A stretch of 41,866 bases of DNA from an uncultured Negativibacillus sp. (GCF_944388365.1 NZ_CALXIN010000012.1:1-41866), one strand, 5' to 3'. Shown: positions 33,231-41,453, counted from the first letter of the stretch. Notes: generated from the sequence alone by a model not told the origin. Numbers and translations are program-made.

Positions 33231-33552
33231 TGTTGTACACCTCCGTAAGATTTACCTGGATCGTTCCCTCATAATCTTCCGACAGAAGATTCAAATGCAG
33301 CAGCAGCGCCTGTAAAAACGGCTGTGCCTTCTGTGCATTTTGTTCTGAGAGTTTCATTTCAATTAAATTTTCTTCGACATTCACGTTGGCATTAAGCTTC
33401 AATACCTCGGTGACGCCGTTGACAGTCATCTGCACTGCCGAAGAGACACTGGCACACACAATGTCATGTCCATAATCGTCATAACCTGCGTGTCCGCTAA
33501 GCGAAAAGCCGCTGAGCTTTTTGGGTGTCCCAAAAAATGTTGCCTGAATCAT
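33223..33552 (-). CDS. prp: Ribosomal-processing cysteine protease Prp
   Basis: This 109-residue protein (YsxB family) has its catalytic His21 in [12 protein letters not shown] and Cys33 in IVCASVSS. It trims the N-terminus of L27, encoded directly downstream. Its start overlaps the rplU stop (TAATG at 33552) and its stop overlaps the rpmA start. Substrate and protease are therefore made from one coupled mRNA, as in other Firmicutes. Confidence 0.94.
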   Translation of the reverse strand: MIQATFFGTPKKLSGFSLSGHAGYDDYGHDIVCASVSSAVQMTVNGVTEVLKLNANVNVEENLIEMKLSEQNAQKAQPFLQALLLHLNLLSEDYEGTIQVNLTEVYNNA

Positions 33553-33860
33553 TATGCGTTGATTGCAGTGATTTCAACTTTGGTATATGGCTGTCTGTGA
33601 CCCATTTTGCGTTTGCTGTCTTTTTTGGATCTGTAGGTAAATACAGTGATCTTTTTGCCTTTGCCGTTTTTGATAACTTTACCGGCAACTTTTGCGCCCT
33701 CAACAACTGGGGTGCCTACAACCATACCATCTTCTTTGCCAACAGCGATAACGTCGAATTCAACGTTTGCATCTGCTTCCAAATTGAGCTTTTCAACATA
33801 AACTACATCGCCTACGGATACGCGATACTGTTTGCCGCCGGTTTTGATAATTGCGTACAT
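33552..33860 (-). CDS. rplU: Ribosomal protein L21
   Basis: 102 residues, full length: [20 protein letters not shown] at the N-terminus and the basic [27 protein letters not shown] segment that contacts 23S rRNA. ATG 33860 is chosen because it gives the standard N-terminus and lies 9 bp after GAGG; another ATG two codons upstream is too close. It leads the rplU-prp-rpmA operon. Confidence 0.97.
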   Translation of the reverse strand: MYAIIKTGGKQYRVSVGDVVYVEKLNLEADANVEFDVIAVGKEDGMVVGTPVVEGAKVAGKVIKNGKGKKITVFTYRSKKDSKRKMGHRQPYTKVEITAINA

Positions 33861-33949
33861 AATCATATTCCTCTTTCTGTATAAACTCGCTGTCTTTTCA
33901 GGCGGTGGCCTGTTTTGGCGCACGCTTTTTAAGCCCGTGACATGCGGTA
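33861..33949 (-). promoter_or_regulatory. rplU leader: Possible L21 leader (autoregulatory mRNA structure)
   Basis: The 90 nt leader between promoter and rplU contains GCGTGCGCC, AACAGGCCACCGCCTG and GACAGCGAG segments with short GGC/GCC pairings. Firmicutes often carry an L21 leader at this place. I place it by position and structure only. Confidence 0.4.
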
Positions 33950-33955
33950 CAATTT

Positions 33956-33984
33956 ATCCTACCATATCGCACGCACCTTGTCAA
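33956..33984 (-). promoter_or_regulatory. rplU operon promoter
   Basis: TTGACA (33979-33984), a 17 bp spacer ending in TATGG and TAGGAT (33956-33961) on the minus strand. Confidence 0.75.
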
Positions 33985-34087
33985 GCAAAAAAACGCCTTT
34001 TTTACGCCAAATCTTCCCCTTTTCACCGCTTTTCTGCTGTGCTTTTTGACCGAAGTCCTTTTCCCTGTTTCTTTCTGCAAAAAAGGA

Positions 34088-34113
34088 AAAAGCGGAGCAG
34101 ATTGCCCCGCTTT
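34088..34113 (-). terminator. folD terminator
   Basis: On the minus strand AAAGCGGGGC pairs with GCTCCGCTTT around AATCT (one G-T pair), followed by T-rich sequence, about 33 bp after folD. Confidence 0.7.
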
Positions 34114-34145
34114 CAAAATCTTGTGATTTTATTTTTATCTACCGC

Positions 34146-34991
34146 TTAGTGGTGGCGTTTTGCCGCAAGAATGGTGCTTTCCAAAAGCTCGGTGATGGTC
34201 ATTGGACCAACGCCGCCAGGAACCGGTGTAATAAACGATGCCTTTTCTTTGACATTTTCAAAGTCGACGTCGCCGCACAGCTTGCCCAGCTCATTGCGGT
34301 TCATACCTACGTCGATGACAACCACACCTTCCTTGACCATATCGGCTGTAACGGTGTTTCTGCGTCCGGTTGCAACGATCAGGATGTCCGCCTGACGGGT
34401 TATCTCGGCAAGGTTGTTTGTTTTGGAGTGGCAGACAGTAACGGTTGCATTCTCTTTGAGCATCAATGCAGCCATCGGCTTGCCGACGATGTTGCTTCTG
34501 CCGACGATGACACAGTGCTTGCCAGCGATTTCGATGCCATACTCTTTAAGCATCACAACGATACCACTCGGAGTGGCCGGTGCAAAGCATTCATCACCGA
34601 TGCTCAGAAGGCCGACATTGACCGGATGGAATCCGTCCACATCCTTGTCAGGACGGATCGCACGCAGGACGGTCTTTTCGTCGATCTGTTTTGGCAGCGG
34701 CAGCTGAACCAGAATTCCATCGACGCTGTTGTCCTGATTAAGGCGTTCCACCACTTCCAGCAGCTCCTGCTGGGTGGTTTCCTCCGGCATGGTGATGACC
34801 TCGGACTCGATGCCGACCTCTCCGCAGGATTTGTGCTTGTTGCGCACATACACCTGGGAAGCGCTGTCGTTGCCCACCAGTACAACCACCAGTTTCGGGA
34901 CAATGCCCTCCTCCTTCATCTGTGCGATGCGACCCTTCATCTCTTCCTTGAGTTTCAGTGAAAGCATCTTTCCATCAATAATTGTGGCCAT
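34146..34991 (-). CDS. folD: Bifunctional methylene-THF dehydrogenase / methenyl-THF cyclohydrolase
   Basis: This 281-residue enzyme interconverts 5,10-methylene- and 10-formyl-tetrahydrofolate. Family motifs are complete: SQVYVRNKHKSCGEVGIESE (with the catalytic Lys in NKHKSC), VDGILVQLPLPKQID, the Rossmann segment IVGRSNIVGKPMAALML and TPVPGGVGPMTITELLEST. AGGAGG precedes the ATG. It is the last gene of the ymfF-ymfH-lgt-folD operon (52 bp after lgt). Confidence 0.97.
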   Translation of the reverse strand: MATIIDGKMLSLKLKEEMKGRIAQMKEEGIVPKLVVVLVGNDSASQVYVRNKHKSCGEVGIESEVITMPEETTQQELLEVVERLNQDNSVDGILVQLPLPKQIDEKTVLRAIRPDKDVDGFHPVNVGLLSIGDECFAPATPSGIVVMLKEYGIEIAGKHCVIVGRSNIVGKPMAALMLKENATVTVCHSKTNNLAEITRQADILIVATGRRNTVTADMVKEGVVVIDVGMNRNELGKLCGDVDFENVKEKASFITPVPGGVGPMTITELLESTILAAKRHH

Positions 34992-35043
34992 TGCAATTCC
35001 TCCTTCGCAATAACACCTGTGTCTATCTTCCCTCAGAGAAAAA

Positions 35044-36339
35044 CTATTTGTTCTCCTCTGTCTTTTCCTCCTCCAAATCTGCTTCTACTGCTGCACATGC
35101 TGCTTCTGCTTCCATTTCGGCGCTCTCCATCGCAGCAGCTTCTGCCTCTATCTCGGCAGCTTCCAGCTCGGTTTTTGCTGCCTCTTCGGCTGCTTTTTTT
35201 GTTTCTTCCTGCATCTCTTCCGCTTCGATTTCTGCACAGGCAGCTTCCGCCTGCATCTGTGCTGTTTCTTCACAGGAATCGTTTACCTGCTGCATCTCCT
35301 GAGCTGTCTGATCCTGCTCAGATTCTTCCGTCTGCTGAGCTGTCTGATCCTGTACAGATTCCTGGGAGAACAGCTGATGTTCTGCCGGCTGCTCCTCGGA
35401 GGAATCCTTTTTCTTTTTATAGAACTCCCCTTTGATCACCAGCTGGCCTTCTTCGGTGTCCACATACAACTGTCTGCCGCCGGATTTTTTCACTTTGGCA
35501 GTTTTTACCGCCCAGATGACTGCTGCCACTACGACCATTGCAATAGCCAGTATCTGGGAAGCGCGCAGAGAGGTGTTTGGAATCATCAGGCTGTCGGTGC
35601 GCAGTCCCTCAATGACAGCACGGCCTGCACCGTACCACATCATATAAATCAAAATCAGTTCGCCGTCAAATTTGCGGCGTTTGGTGTACCATGCAATGAA
35701 TAAAAAGCCCAACAGACACCAGATCGACTCATACAGGAAGGTCGGATGAACCGGCATGTTCGGGTCAATGTTCATTCCCAGCGCTTCCAGCTCCTCTTCA
35801 TGCTGTGTCAGGTAGGAAGTGATGGTTTCGGACGCCATTCCCCATGGCAGGCTGGTATTTCCTCCGAAAGCTTCGATGTTGACAAAGTTGCCCCAGCGGC
35901 CAACGGCCTGACCGATCAAAAATCCGCCTGCTGCCAGATCTACCATCGGCAGTGCTTTTACCTTGCGGATCTTGCACATCAATAAGCCGACCAGCAATCC
36001 GCCGATGATACCGCCATAGATTGCCATACCGCCGCTGCGGGTGTTGATAATCTGATCCAGATTCTGTCCGTAATAATCCCAGCGCAGCAGCACAAAGTAA
36101 GCTCTTGCACCGATGATGCCGCCGATGGCGCCGCCCATGATGACGTCCAGCATGCGGTCGGCATCCACGCCAAATTGTTTGGCACGTTTGCTCGTATACA
36201 AAATTGCCAGCATAAAGCCCAGCGCAATCAGGATGCCGTACCAATAAACCGGTATGCTTCCAATCTCAAATGCCACCCTGTTTACATCGAACTCCAATCC
36301 CAACCCTGGGAAAGAGACGATCGTCAATGTCTGTTCCAT
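35044..36339 (-). CDS. lgt: Prolipoprotein diacylglyceryl transferase with long Ala/Glu-rich tail
   Basis: 431 residues; normal Lgt is about 260-300. The enzyme core covers residues 1-280. It has seven membrane helices and the signature GRWGNFVNIEAFG (147-159), as well as HPTFLYES and GAGRAVIEGLRTDS. It moves diacylglyceryl from phosphatidylglycerol to lipobox cysteines. From about 281 the protein continues with KVKKSGGRQLYVDTEEGQLV and then about 110 residues rich in Glu, Gln and Ala (EAEAA-like repeats) that should form a charged helix or coiled coil. The last membrane helix should place this tail in the cytoplasm. AAGGAG lies 10 bp before the ATG. Confidence 0.93.
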   Translation of the reverse strand: MEQTLTIVSFPGLGLEFDVNRVAFEIGSIPVYWYGILIALGFMLAILYTSKRAKQFGVDADRMLDVIMGGAIGGIIGARAYFVLLRWDYYGQNLDQIINTRSGGMAIYGGIIGGLLVGLLMCKIRKVKALPMVDLAAGGFLIGQAVGRWGNFVNIEAFGGNTSLPWGMASETITSYLTQHEEELEALGMNIDPNMPVHPTFLYESIWCLLGFLFIAWYTKRRKFDGELILIYMMWYGAGRAVIEGLRTDSLMIPNTSLRASQILAIAMVVVAAVIWAVKTAKVKKSGGRQLYVDTEEGQLVIKGEFYKKKKDSSEEQPAEHQLFSQESVQDQTAQQTEESEQDQTAQEMQQVNDSCEETAQMQAEAACAEIEAEEMQEETKKAAEEAAKTELEAAEIEAEAAAMESAEMEAEAACAAVEADLEEEKTEENK

Positions 36340-36364
36340 GAAAAATCTGCTCCTTACAACTGAT

Positions 36365-37636
36365 TTATGCCATCACAATGGAAAGGCTGCTGTTCTCGGA
36401 AGAAAAGTCCTCCCGCAAACGTTTTTCCAGCTCCTCTTTGGAGCTATTGGCAACCAGTTCCACCAGGTCATACATGTCGATCCCTGCAAAATAGCAGTTG
36501 GTCATCGCACTTGCAAGCGCATCCGGCTTTGCAAACAGACCCAGATACCGTCCATAGGTGGACTTTTTCACCCGTTCAAAGGCTTCGTCATCCACTCCCT
36601 CGACGGCCACTTTTTCAAATGCTCTGCAAATCCTCTCATACACCTGGTCAGGGTCCTTGGACTCGCCCGAAATCATCGAACACAGATAATCGCGTCCTGG
36701 CATCGTTTCGCCGACAATGCCGCTGTTGATCAGTCCATCGTTGTACAGCTGACGGTACAGCTCGGTGGTTTCCCCTGTGACAAGGTCCAGAATCATTTCA
36801 TCATAAATCATATTGCAGAAATTCTGCTTTTCTCCCGCATTCGGACTCTTGAATCCGATATAGAACATCGGAACCGCTACCGGCAGATGCTGTACAAACC
36901 GCTTTCTTGCAACTGCCGCCGGCTCCTCGGCCACCTTGCGCTCGATGTGAAGCTCCGGCGCTTTTTTCAGGATTTTGTCCGCTGCATCCAGTACCTCCTG
37001 CGGATCAAAGTTGCCTGCTACCGTCAGTACCATATTGTTGAGGTTATAGAAGGTGTTGTAGCAGCGGTACAGAAGGTCCGCATCAATCTGTGCAATCGAC
37101 TCGACGGTACCTGCGATATCCACCTTGACGGTGTTGTTCTGGTACATACTTTCCAGAAGATTGAACATGACGCGCCAGCCTGGATCATCGTCATACATCC
37201 GAATTTCCTGGCCGATGATGCCCTGCTCCTTCTCCACCGTTTCCTTGGTAAAGTACGGATCGGTCACAAAGTCCAGCAGAATCTCAATCGACTCCTTAAA
37301 GTGATCCGAGCAGGCAAACAGATAGCAGGTCTTGTCAAAGCTGGTGAAGGCGTTTGCCGATGCGCCGGTTTTGGCATAGCGTTCAAACGCATCTCCGTCC
37401 TCGCTCTCGAACATTTTGTGCTCCAGATAGTGGGCAATACCCGCCGGTACGGTGGCAAACTCGGTGTCCTCACCGGTTTTAAAGCAGGTGTCGATCGAAC
37501 CATACTTGGTCGAAAACATTGCATAGGAGGTCGAATATCCCTGCATCGGGTACAAAAGCATGGTCAGACCGGACGGATGTTCCACCCGCAGGTAGCTTTC
37601 TCCCAGACGTCCGTTGGTTACAAGCTGTTTGTTCAT
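36365..37636 (-). CDS. ymfH: M16 family zinc peptidase (YmfH-like)
   Basis: This 423-residue protein has the inverted zinc motif HYLEH (His69, Glu72, His73) and a distal Glu-rich helix, so it is predicted active. Together with the adjacent motif-less paralogue it should form a clamshell heterodimer, the usual arrangement of paired M16B peptidases (YmfF/YmfH, AlbE/AlbF). Substrates of YmfH are not established. The ribosome site GGAGGG lies in the last codons of the upstream gene, with 1 bp between stop and start, so synthesis of the pair is coupled. Confidence 0.92.
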   Translation of the reverse strand: MNKQLVTNGRLGESYLRVEHPSGLTMLLYPMQGYSTSYAMFSTKYGSIDTCFKTGEDTEFATVPAGIAHYLEHKMFESEDGDAFERYAKTGASANAFTSFDKTCYLFACSDHFKESIEILLDFVTDPYFTKETVEKEQGIIGQEIRMYDDDPGWRVMFNLLESMYQNNTVKVDIAGTVESIAQIDADLLYRCYNTFYNLNNMVLTVAGNFDPQEVLDAADKILKKAPELHIERKVAEEPAAVARKRFVQHLPVAVPMFYIGFKSPNAGEKQNFCNMIYDEMILDLVTGETTELYRQLYNDGLINSGIVGETMPGRDYLCSMISGESKDPDQVYERICRAFEKVAVEGVDDEAFERVKKSTYGRYLGLFAKPDALASAMTNCYFAGIDMYDLVELVANSSKEELEKRLREDFSSENSSLSIVMA

Positions 37637-37637
37637 G

Positions 37638-38924
37638 TTATTCACCCTCCTTTTCCTTTGGCAGCAGCATATACACGGTATCCAGCTTGATGCAGCTGAC
37701 CGCTTCGATGACATCTTTCCTGGTCACCTGGCTGCTCAGTTCGATCTCTCCATCCGGAGAAACCTCGGTGCCGCCCAGAATCTGGGTCAGATACCAGCTG
37801 TCCATCGCACCCAGCGAATCGGTGGTTGCCTTGAGCGCCGTTTTCATAAACATGACTGTTTCGGTAATATCCTTGTCCTCAAATTCTCCGCGCTGCATCA
37901 TCTGAAGCTGCTGCAATACCGCTTCCTTTGTTTTTTCGATGTTTTCTGCCTCCACACCGCTGTGTACCATCATCAGTCCGGTGTTGCGGTCATAGCCGGC
38001 AGAACAGTAATAGCACAGGCTCATTTTCTCACGCACGTTCTTAAAGAGCAGCGAGTTTGCAGTGCCGCCAAACAGCGCAACTGCGATTCTCTCTGCGTTC
38101 ATCTTTTTATACTCGGTGACGCCTTCCACACGGAAGCCCATGACCAGCTTGCCCTGTTTGACGTCCATGCGTTCGACTTCTTGTTTGACCTCGCCCTGCT
38201 GGTTGCGGCCGCAGTAGCTTGCCACCAAAATCGGTGTGCGCTGGGTGCCCTCAAACTTTTTGCGGAAAATTTCTTTTGCTGCTGTTGGATCGCCGCAGCC
38301 TTCGAACAGGATTTCTACCTGTGCTACACGCAGCAATTCTTCATAAGCTTCCGCAGCCGATTCAGGTGTAATCTGCTCCACCTTTTCTGCATAGCCATAT
38401 TTTTTGATCGAACAGCCTTCGTCGGCACACATAATATCTTTGCAGCGTGTCATTGCATAGGAACGCTTATCGTTGATCTCTGCATTGATAGTATCCAGCA
38501 GGTACTGTTTTTCCAAAGCGGTTTCCTGTGCATCAAACTTGCCATCGGTAATATTAGGTTCAAACAAAATTTCTGCCAGCAGTCCGGCACACTCGGACAC
38601 CATGTCCTCCCCGTGGAGCGCATAGCGATTGTCAATGCCCGACATTCCCAGCGTGATAATTTGATATTCTGCAAATTTATCGACGCCTGCATCCAGACTT
38701 GCACCGTACAGATCGCACAGACGCTCATTGAGCTTGGTAAAATCAGGACATTTTTTTGTACCCTGACGCAGAATAAACGGAACAACCGCACGATTGGTAA
38801 CTTTGTCGCGGTCCAGATTGATCACCAGATTCACTGACATTCGGTTATGTTTAAACTTACGGTCGGTAATCGAAGAAAAATGCACGCCTGGAGCGATGCA
38901 CTCCCTTGCCAACGGATAATTCAT
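37638..38924 (-). CDS. ymfF: M16 family non-catalytic subunit (YmfF-like)
   Basis: This 428-residue M16-fold protein has no HxxEH: the equivalent helix reads RQGTKKCPDFTKLNERLCDL. It should be the non-catalytic half of a heterodimer with the product of the next gene. The conserved substrate-binding region near YYCSAGYDRNTGLMMVHSGV is present, as are several dimer-contact blocks. AGGAG precedes ATG 38924 by 8 bp; the 45 in-frame codons upstream cover the promoter. It leads the four-gene operon ymfF-ymfH-lgt-folD. Confidence 0.9.
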   Translation of the reverse strand: MNYPLARECIAPGVHFSSITDRKFKHNRMSVNLVINLDRDKVTNRAVVPFILRQGTKKCPDFTKLNERLCDLYGASLDAGVDKFAEYQIITLGMSGIDNRYALHGEDMVSECAGLLAEILFEPNITDGKFDAQETALEKQYLLDTINAEINDKRSYAMTRCKDIMCADEGCSIKKYGYAEKVEQITPESAAEAYEELLRVAQVEILFEGCGDPTAAKEIFRKKFEGTQRTPILVASYCGRNQQGEVKQEVERMDVKQGKLVMGFRVEGVTEYKKMNAERIAVALFGGTANSLLFKNVREKMSLCYYCSAGYDRNTGLMMVHSGVEAENIEKTKEAVLQQLQMMQRGEFEDKDITETVMFMKTALKATTDSLGAMDSWYLTQILGGTEVSPDGEIELSSQVTRKDVIEAVSCIKLDTVYMLLPKEKEGE

Positions 38925-39002
38925 GTGTTCATCTCCTATTTGTATATCTATCTTGTCATCTTTGCATCGGATGGTAATTGCAAAAAACATGCTCTGTTGT
39001 TC

Positions 39003-39008
39003 ATTATA
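39003..39008 (-). promoter_or_regulatory. -10 element of the ymfF-ymfH-lgt-folD promoter
   Basis: TATAAT preceded by TATGC forms an extended -10. The -35 at 17 bp (TAGAAT) is weak. Confidence 0.55.
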
Positions 39009-39090
39009 GCATATTCCATTTGGGGATTCTACATACAGTCTGTGAACTTCCACCGACAAAACCCAAAAATGGAAACTTATTCATACCATT

Positions 39091-39122
39091 AAAAAAGGGC
39101 TGTGATTTCTCACAGCCCTTTT
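39091..39122. terminator. Terminator at the end of the candidate large RNA
   Basis: AAAAGGGCTGTGA pairs with TCACAGCCCTTTT around GAAA/TTTC, with T-runs on both strands. On the minus strand it would end the transcript that starts near 39912. Confidence 0.85.
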
Positions 39123-39914
39123 GGAAGCTTTATCGTTTGCTTGGAGTTCTCTTGATAATTAGATTAGTACATGGGTAGTATCCTCATTTTCTTAATATTC
39201 TTTCAGATAACGTACTACATTCGGTTTATTCGGGAATGCTTTCATTTTTATCACATTTCCTTTTGCCTTGCTTACTTTTACGCTTATCTTCGAATTAGGA
39301 ATGCCCTTGTCTTAATCTGCTATTTCATCGGACTCACCTTACAAGTATATTTTAAGAAATCAATGTTAACTAGGTTTCTTTTTTCAAGATCTATATTAAC
39401 AGTGAAAAGGTAATATCATTGATTGTGAAAAATCTGAACCATGATTCTTCAGATTTTTGCGTCTTAATTTTTTTAAAAGGTTTTGTTCCTTTGATTTTTT
39501 TAGAAGATTTTCTTTCTTCTCAATTTTTAAAAAGGTTTTTCTTCCTTTCATTTTTTCTTATTCAGTTTTGATTATTTTTTTTAAAGGTTTTTTCCTTTTC
39601 TTCTGATACTACATCCATCAGAATCTTTTTGATATTAAATATAAACTTTTCAGATAATGGATACCATTTTTTTATTTTGCTTCATTGCTTTCGATCTTTG
39701 TTCCTCCCGATTTCAAAGCACTTTGGAATATCTTTTGATGCTCCTTTTACTTTTTATCAGGTTTCTGATCGCTGATTCAATGGAGTTTCATTATCTGTTT
39801 TGGGATCTCCCTGAGGAAACTTTTGATTCCTCAGAAAGGATCATAACTGGTTCTGCTCCTGTTTTCATAGGAATCACCCTTTCTGTTTTATATTTAATAT
39901 TACCTTTGTTGTGT
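39092..39914 (-). ncRNA. Candidate large structured non-coding RNA (about 0.8 kb)
   Basis: The minus strand has a strong promoter (39919-39947) and a terminator (39092-39121), with no credible protein gene between. The transcript is A/G-rich. Perfect complementary segments include a 14 bp long-range pairing (39887-39900 with 39632-39645). Nested inside it is a 9 bp pairing (39789-39797 with 39651-39659), an 8 bp hairpin (39827-39834 with 39811-39818) and a 5 bp hairpin (39765-39769 with 39756-39760). Downstream are stems of 7 bp (39617-39623 with 39601-39607), 11 bp (39448-39458 with 39428-39438) and 8 bp (39417-39424 with 39358-39365), plus a row of A3G2/C2T3 mini-hairpins. Size and complexity recall large RNAs such as ROOL, GOLLD or OLE, but I cannot match it to any of them from memory. 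Confidence 0.5.
39475..39599. repeat. Decayed tandem array of mini-hairpins, period about 27 bp
   Basis: Hairpin units start at 39475, 39501, 39529 and 39583. Three pair AAAGG with CCTTT and one pairs AGAAGA with TCTTCT, with T-rich loops of 6-8 on the plus strand. The 54 bp gap before the last fits a decayed unit near 39556. The array lies inside the candidate RNA. Confidence 0.55.
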
Positions 39915-39918
39915 CTTT

Positions 39919-39947
39919 ATTATAGCTGATTCTTTGCACTTTTTCAA
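39919..39947 (-). promoter_or_regulatory. Promoter of the candidate large RNA
   Basis: TTGAAA (39942-39947), a 17 bp spacer and TATAAT (39919-39924) on the minus strand; the start is predicted near 39912. Confidence 0.7.
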
Positions 39948-40008
39948 TAGATATTTTCAACAAATTGAAAGTTTTTTATTGAACAAACTATAAAATCTCG
40001 AATTATGA

Positions 40009-40035
40009 TTGACTTTGCCCCCAGAATGCTATAAT
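40009..40035 (+). promoter_or_regulatory. Promoter of the DUF1292 gene
   Basis: TTGACT (40009-40014), a 15 bp spacer and TATAAT (40030-40035). The spacer is short, but the -10 is perfect and lies 34 bp before the ATG. Confidence 0.55.
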
Positions 40036-40069
40036 ATAGTCGTAGCAAAAAAAGAAAGGATGCAGCACG

Positions 40070-40375
40070 ATGATCGACAACGAATTTGGCAATGATATCC
40101 TGACTCTGGAGGATGACGACGGGGTAGAACATACCTTTGAGGTACTGGACGCAATCGACAACGGTGAAAACCGCTATATGGCACTTTCCCCTGTCTATGA
40201 TGACCCACAGGAAAGCCTGGAGGACAGCGGTGAGCTGGTCATCCTCAAGGTGGTCACAGTGGATGGAGAAGAATTTCTGGAAACCATCGAGGACGAAGAC
40301 GAGATGGATGAAATCGCCGATATCTTTATGGAACGTCTGGAAGAGGACTACGATGTTGTCGATGATGAGGAATAA
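40070..40375 (+). CDS. DUF1292 (YrzB-like) acidic protein
   Basis: This 101-residue, strongly acidic protein opens with DILTLEDDDGVEHTFEVLDA and continues RYMALSPV...GELVILKVV, the DUF1292/YrzB pattern. In many Firmicutes this family is encoded near yrzL and ruvX (yrrK); here it stands apart from ruvX. Function is unknown. The ribosome site AGAAAGGA lies about 9 bp before the ATG. It is followed by the 6S RNA gene. Confidence 0.88.
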   Translation: MIDNEFGNDILTLEDDDGVEHTFEVLDAIDNGENRYMALSPVYDDPQESLEDSGELVILKVVTVDGEEFLETIEDEDEMDEIADIFMERLEEDYDVVDDEE

Positions 40376-40408
40376 TCATCAGGACTGCTGCAAATAATCT
40401 TGCTTGTA

Positions 40409-40593
40409 CTCCTGCCGTGTTCGAGAAAGTATGGTTTTTATAATCCAACACTTTTTAAAAGGGACGCCAAGCTCCGGCACACGATTGCAGACCTCCCGCT
40501 TTTGCGGACGAAGGGAGCGTGAAGGTGTTGGGCAGCAACCCACCTGTCCATACGACGGGTTTTAACTTGCCATGGCGACGGCACGGCGGGGTA
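40409..40593 (+). ncRNA. ssrS: 6S RNA
   Basis: The ends pair CCTGCCGTG (40411-40419) with CACGGCGGG (40582-40590). The conserved 6S flanking-loop sequences are present: GTGTTCG just after the 5' arm and GGCGACGGCAC before the 3' end. A central unpaired region and a long apical stem (CTCCCGCTTTTGCGGACGAA) lie between. At about 185 nt it matches the family. 6S RNA mimics an open promoter and binds sigma-A RNA polymerase in slow growth. It has its own terminator. Confidence 0.88.
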
Positions 40594-40605
40594 TCTATAA
40601 AAAAT

Positions 40606-40637
40606 CAAAAGCGCACAACCGCTGTGCGCTTTTTTCA
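40606..40637 (+). terminator. 6S RNA terminator
   Basis: AAAAGCGCACA pairs with TGTGCGCTTTT around ACCGC, with T6. Confidence 0.85.
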
Positions 40638-40667
40638 TGTCTAAAACCGGAAACTGGAGGAGAAGCT

Positions 40668-41387
40668 ATGAGCAGAAAATGGCTGGAACGCACCGAAACT
40701 CTGTTTGGAACACAGATCATCGACGACCTTTCCCACAAAAAAGTTGCCATTCTGGGACTGGGCGGCGTCGGCGGCGCCGCTGCTGAAGCGATCTGCCGGA
40801 TGGGCGTGGGAACGCTCATCCTCATCGACAACGACACCGTAGACATCACCAACCTCAATCGTCAGCTCTTTGCTACTGCCGACATGGTCGGACAGAGCAA
40901 ATGCCTGGCTGCAAAACAGCGTCTGCTTTCGATCAACCCCAAGGTAAACCTCATCTGCCACGAACGCTTCTTCCTGCCGGACAATGCCGATTTCCTCTTT
41001 GACGAGCATCCCGACCTGATCCTGGATGCCATCGACACCGTCACTGCAAAGCTCTTTCTGGCGCAGAAATGTCAGGAACTGCACATTCCACTGGTAACCT
41101 GTCTTGGCACCGGCAACCGTGTCGACCCTTCCCTGCTGCGCTGGGGAGACATCTCGGATACAACCGGCTGCGGCTGTCCGCTGGCCCGCGTCATGCGCCG
41201 CGAATTAAAAAAGCGCGGCGTAGAAAAACAGACGGTCATCTACTCAGTAGAGATGCCTGCGAAGGCTATCTGCGAGGGCGGCGAAGAGCATGGACGCCAC
41301 AGTCCTGCCAGCTGCGCCTTTGTTCCGCCGGCAGCAGGCTATCTGATGGCAAGCGTCGGTTTTCGGAAGATGACAGCATCCAAATAA
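40668..41387 (+). CDS. tcdA: tRNA threonylcarbamoyladenosine dehydratase (TcdA/CsdL)
   Basis: This 239-residue ThiF/E1-like enzyme cyclises t6A37 to ct6A in tRNAs, using ATP. The nucleotide-binding motif is AILGLGGVGGAAAEAI, followed by LIDNDTVDITNLNRQ (the acidic and Arg residues that bind ATP), the substrate-Asp segment LILDAIDTVTAK, and VTCLGTGNRVDPS. The C-terminal half carries SCAFVPPAAGYLMAS. GGAGGAGAAGCT precedes ATG 40668; 32 in-frame codons upstream overlap the 6S terminator and are not used. Confidence 0.93.
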   Translation: MSRKWLERTETLFGTQIIDDLSHKKVAILGLGGVGGAAAEAICRMGVGTLILIDNDTVDITNLNRQLFATADMVGQSKCLAAKQRLLSINPKVNLICHERFFLPDNADFLFDEHPDLILDAIDTVTAKLFLAQKCQELHIPLVTCLGTGNRVDPSLLRWGDISDTTGCGCPLARVMRRELKKRGVEKQTVIYSVEMPAKAICEGGEEHGRHSPASCAFVPPAAGYLMASVGFRKMTASK

Positions 41388-41403
41388 AAATCTATCTCCA
41401 ATC

Positions 41404-41443
41404 GCAAAAAGGTCAGGGAACCGTGGTTCCCTGACCTTTTTGC
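41404..41443. terminator. Bidirectional terminator
   Basis: GCAAAAAGGTCAGGGAACC pairs perfectly with GGTTCCCTGACCTTTTTGC. It lies between convergent tcdA and the SdpI-family gene. Confidence 0.93.
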
Positions 41444-41453
41444 ATACATATTT

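Noticed and set aside
39171..39413. 80-codon hydrophobic plus-strand frame
   Set aside because: The plus strand is T-rich here, which gives Phe/Leu/Ile-rich frames by chance; there is no ribosome site and no promoter on that strand.
39791..39868. 25-residue minus-strand ORF (MKTGAEPVMILSEESKVSSG...) inside the RNA candidate
   Set aside because: It has a weak AAAGGG site, but its codons form the arms of an 8 bp hairpin, so RNA structure explains the sequence better. It remains worth checking.
39657..39929. 90-codon membrane-like plus-strand frame, possible type I toxin
   Set aside because: No ribosome site before the ATG. The frame lies antisense to the structured minus-strand transcript and its hydrophobicity follows from T-richness.
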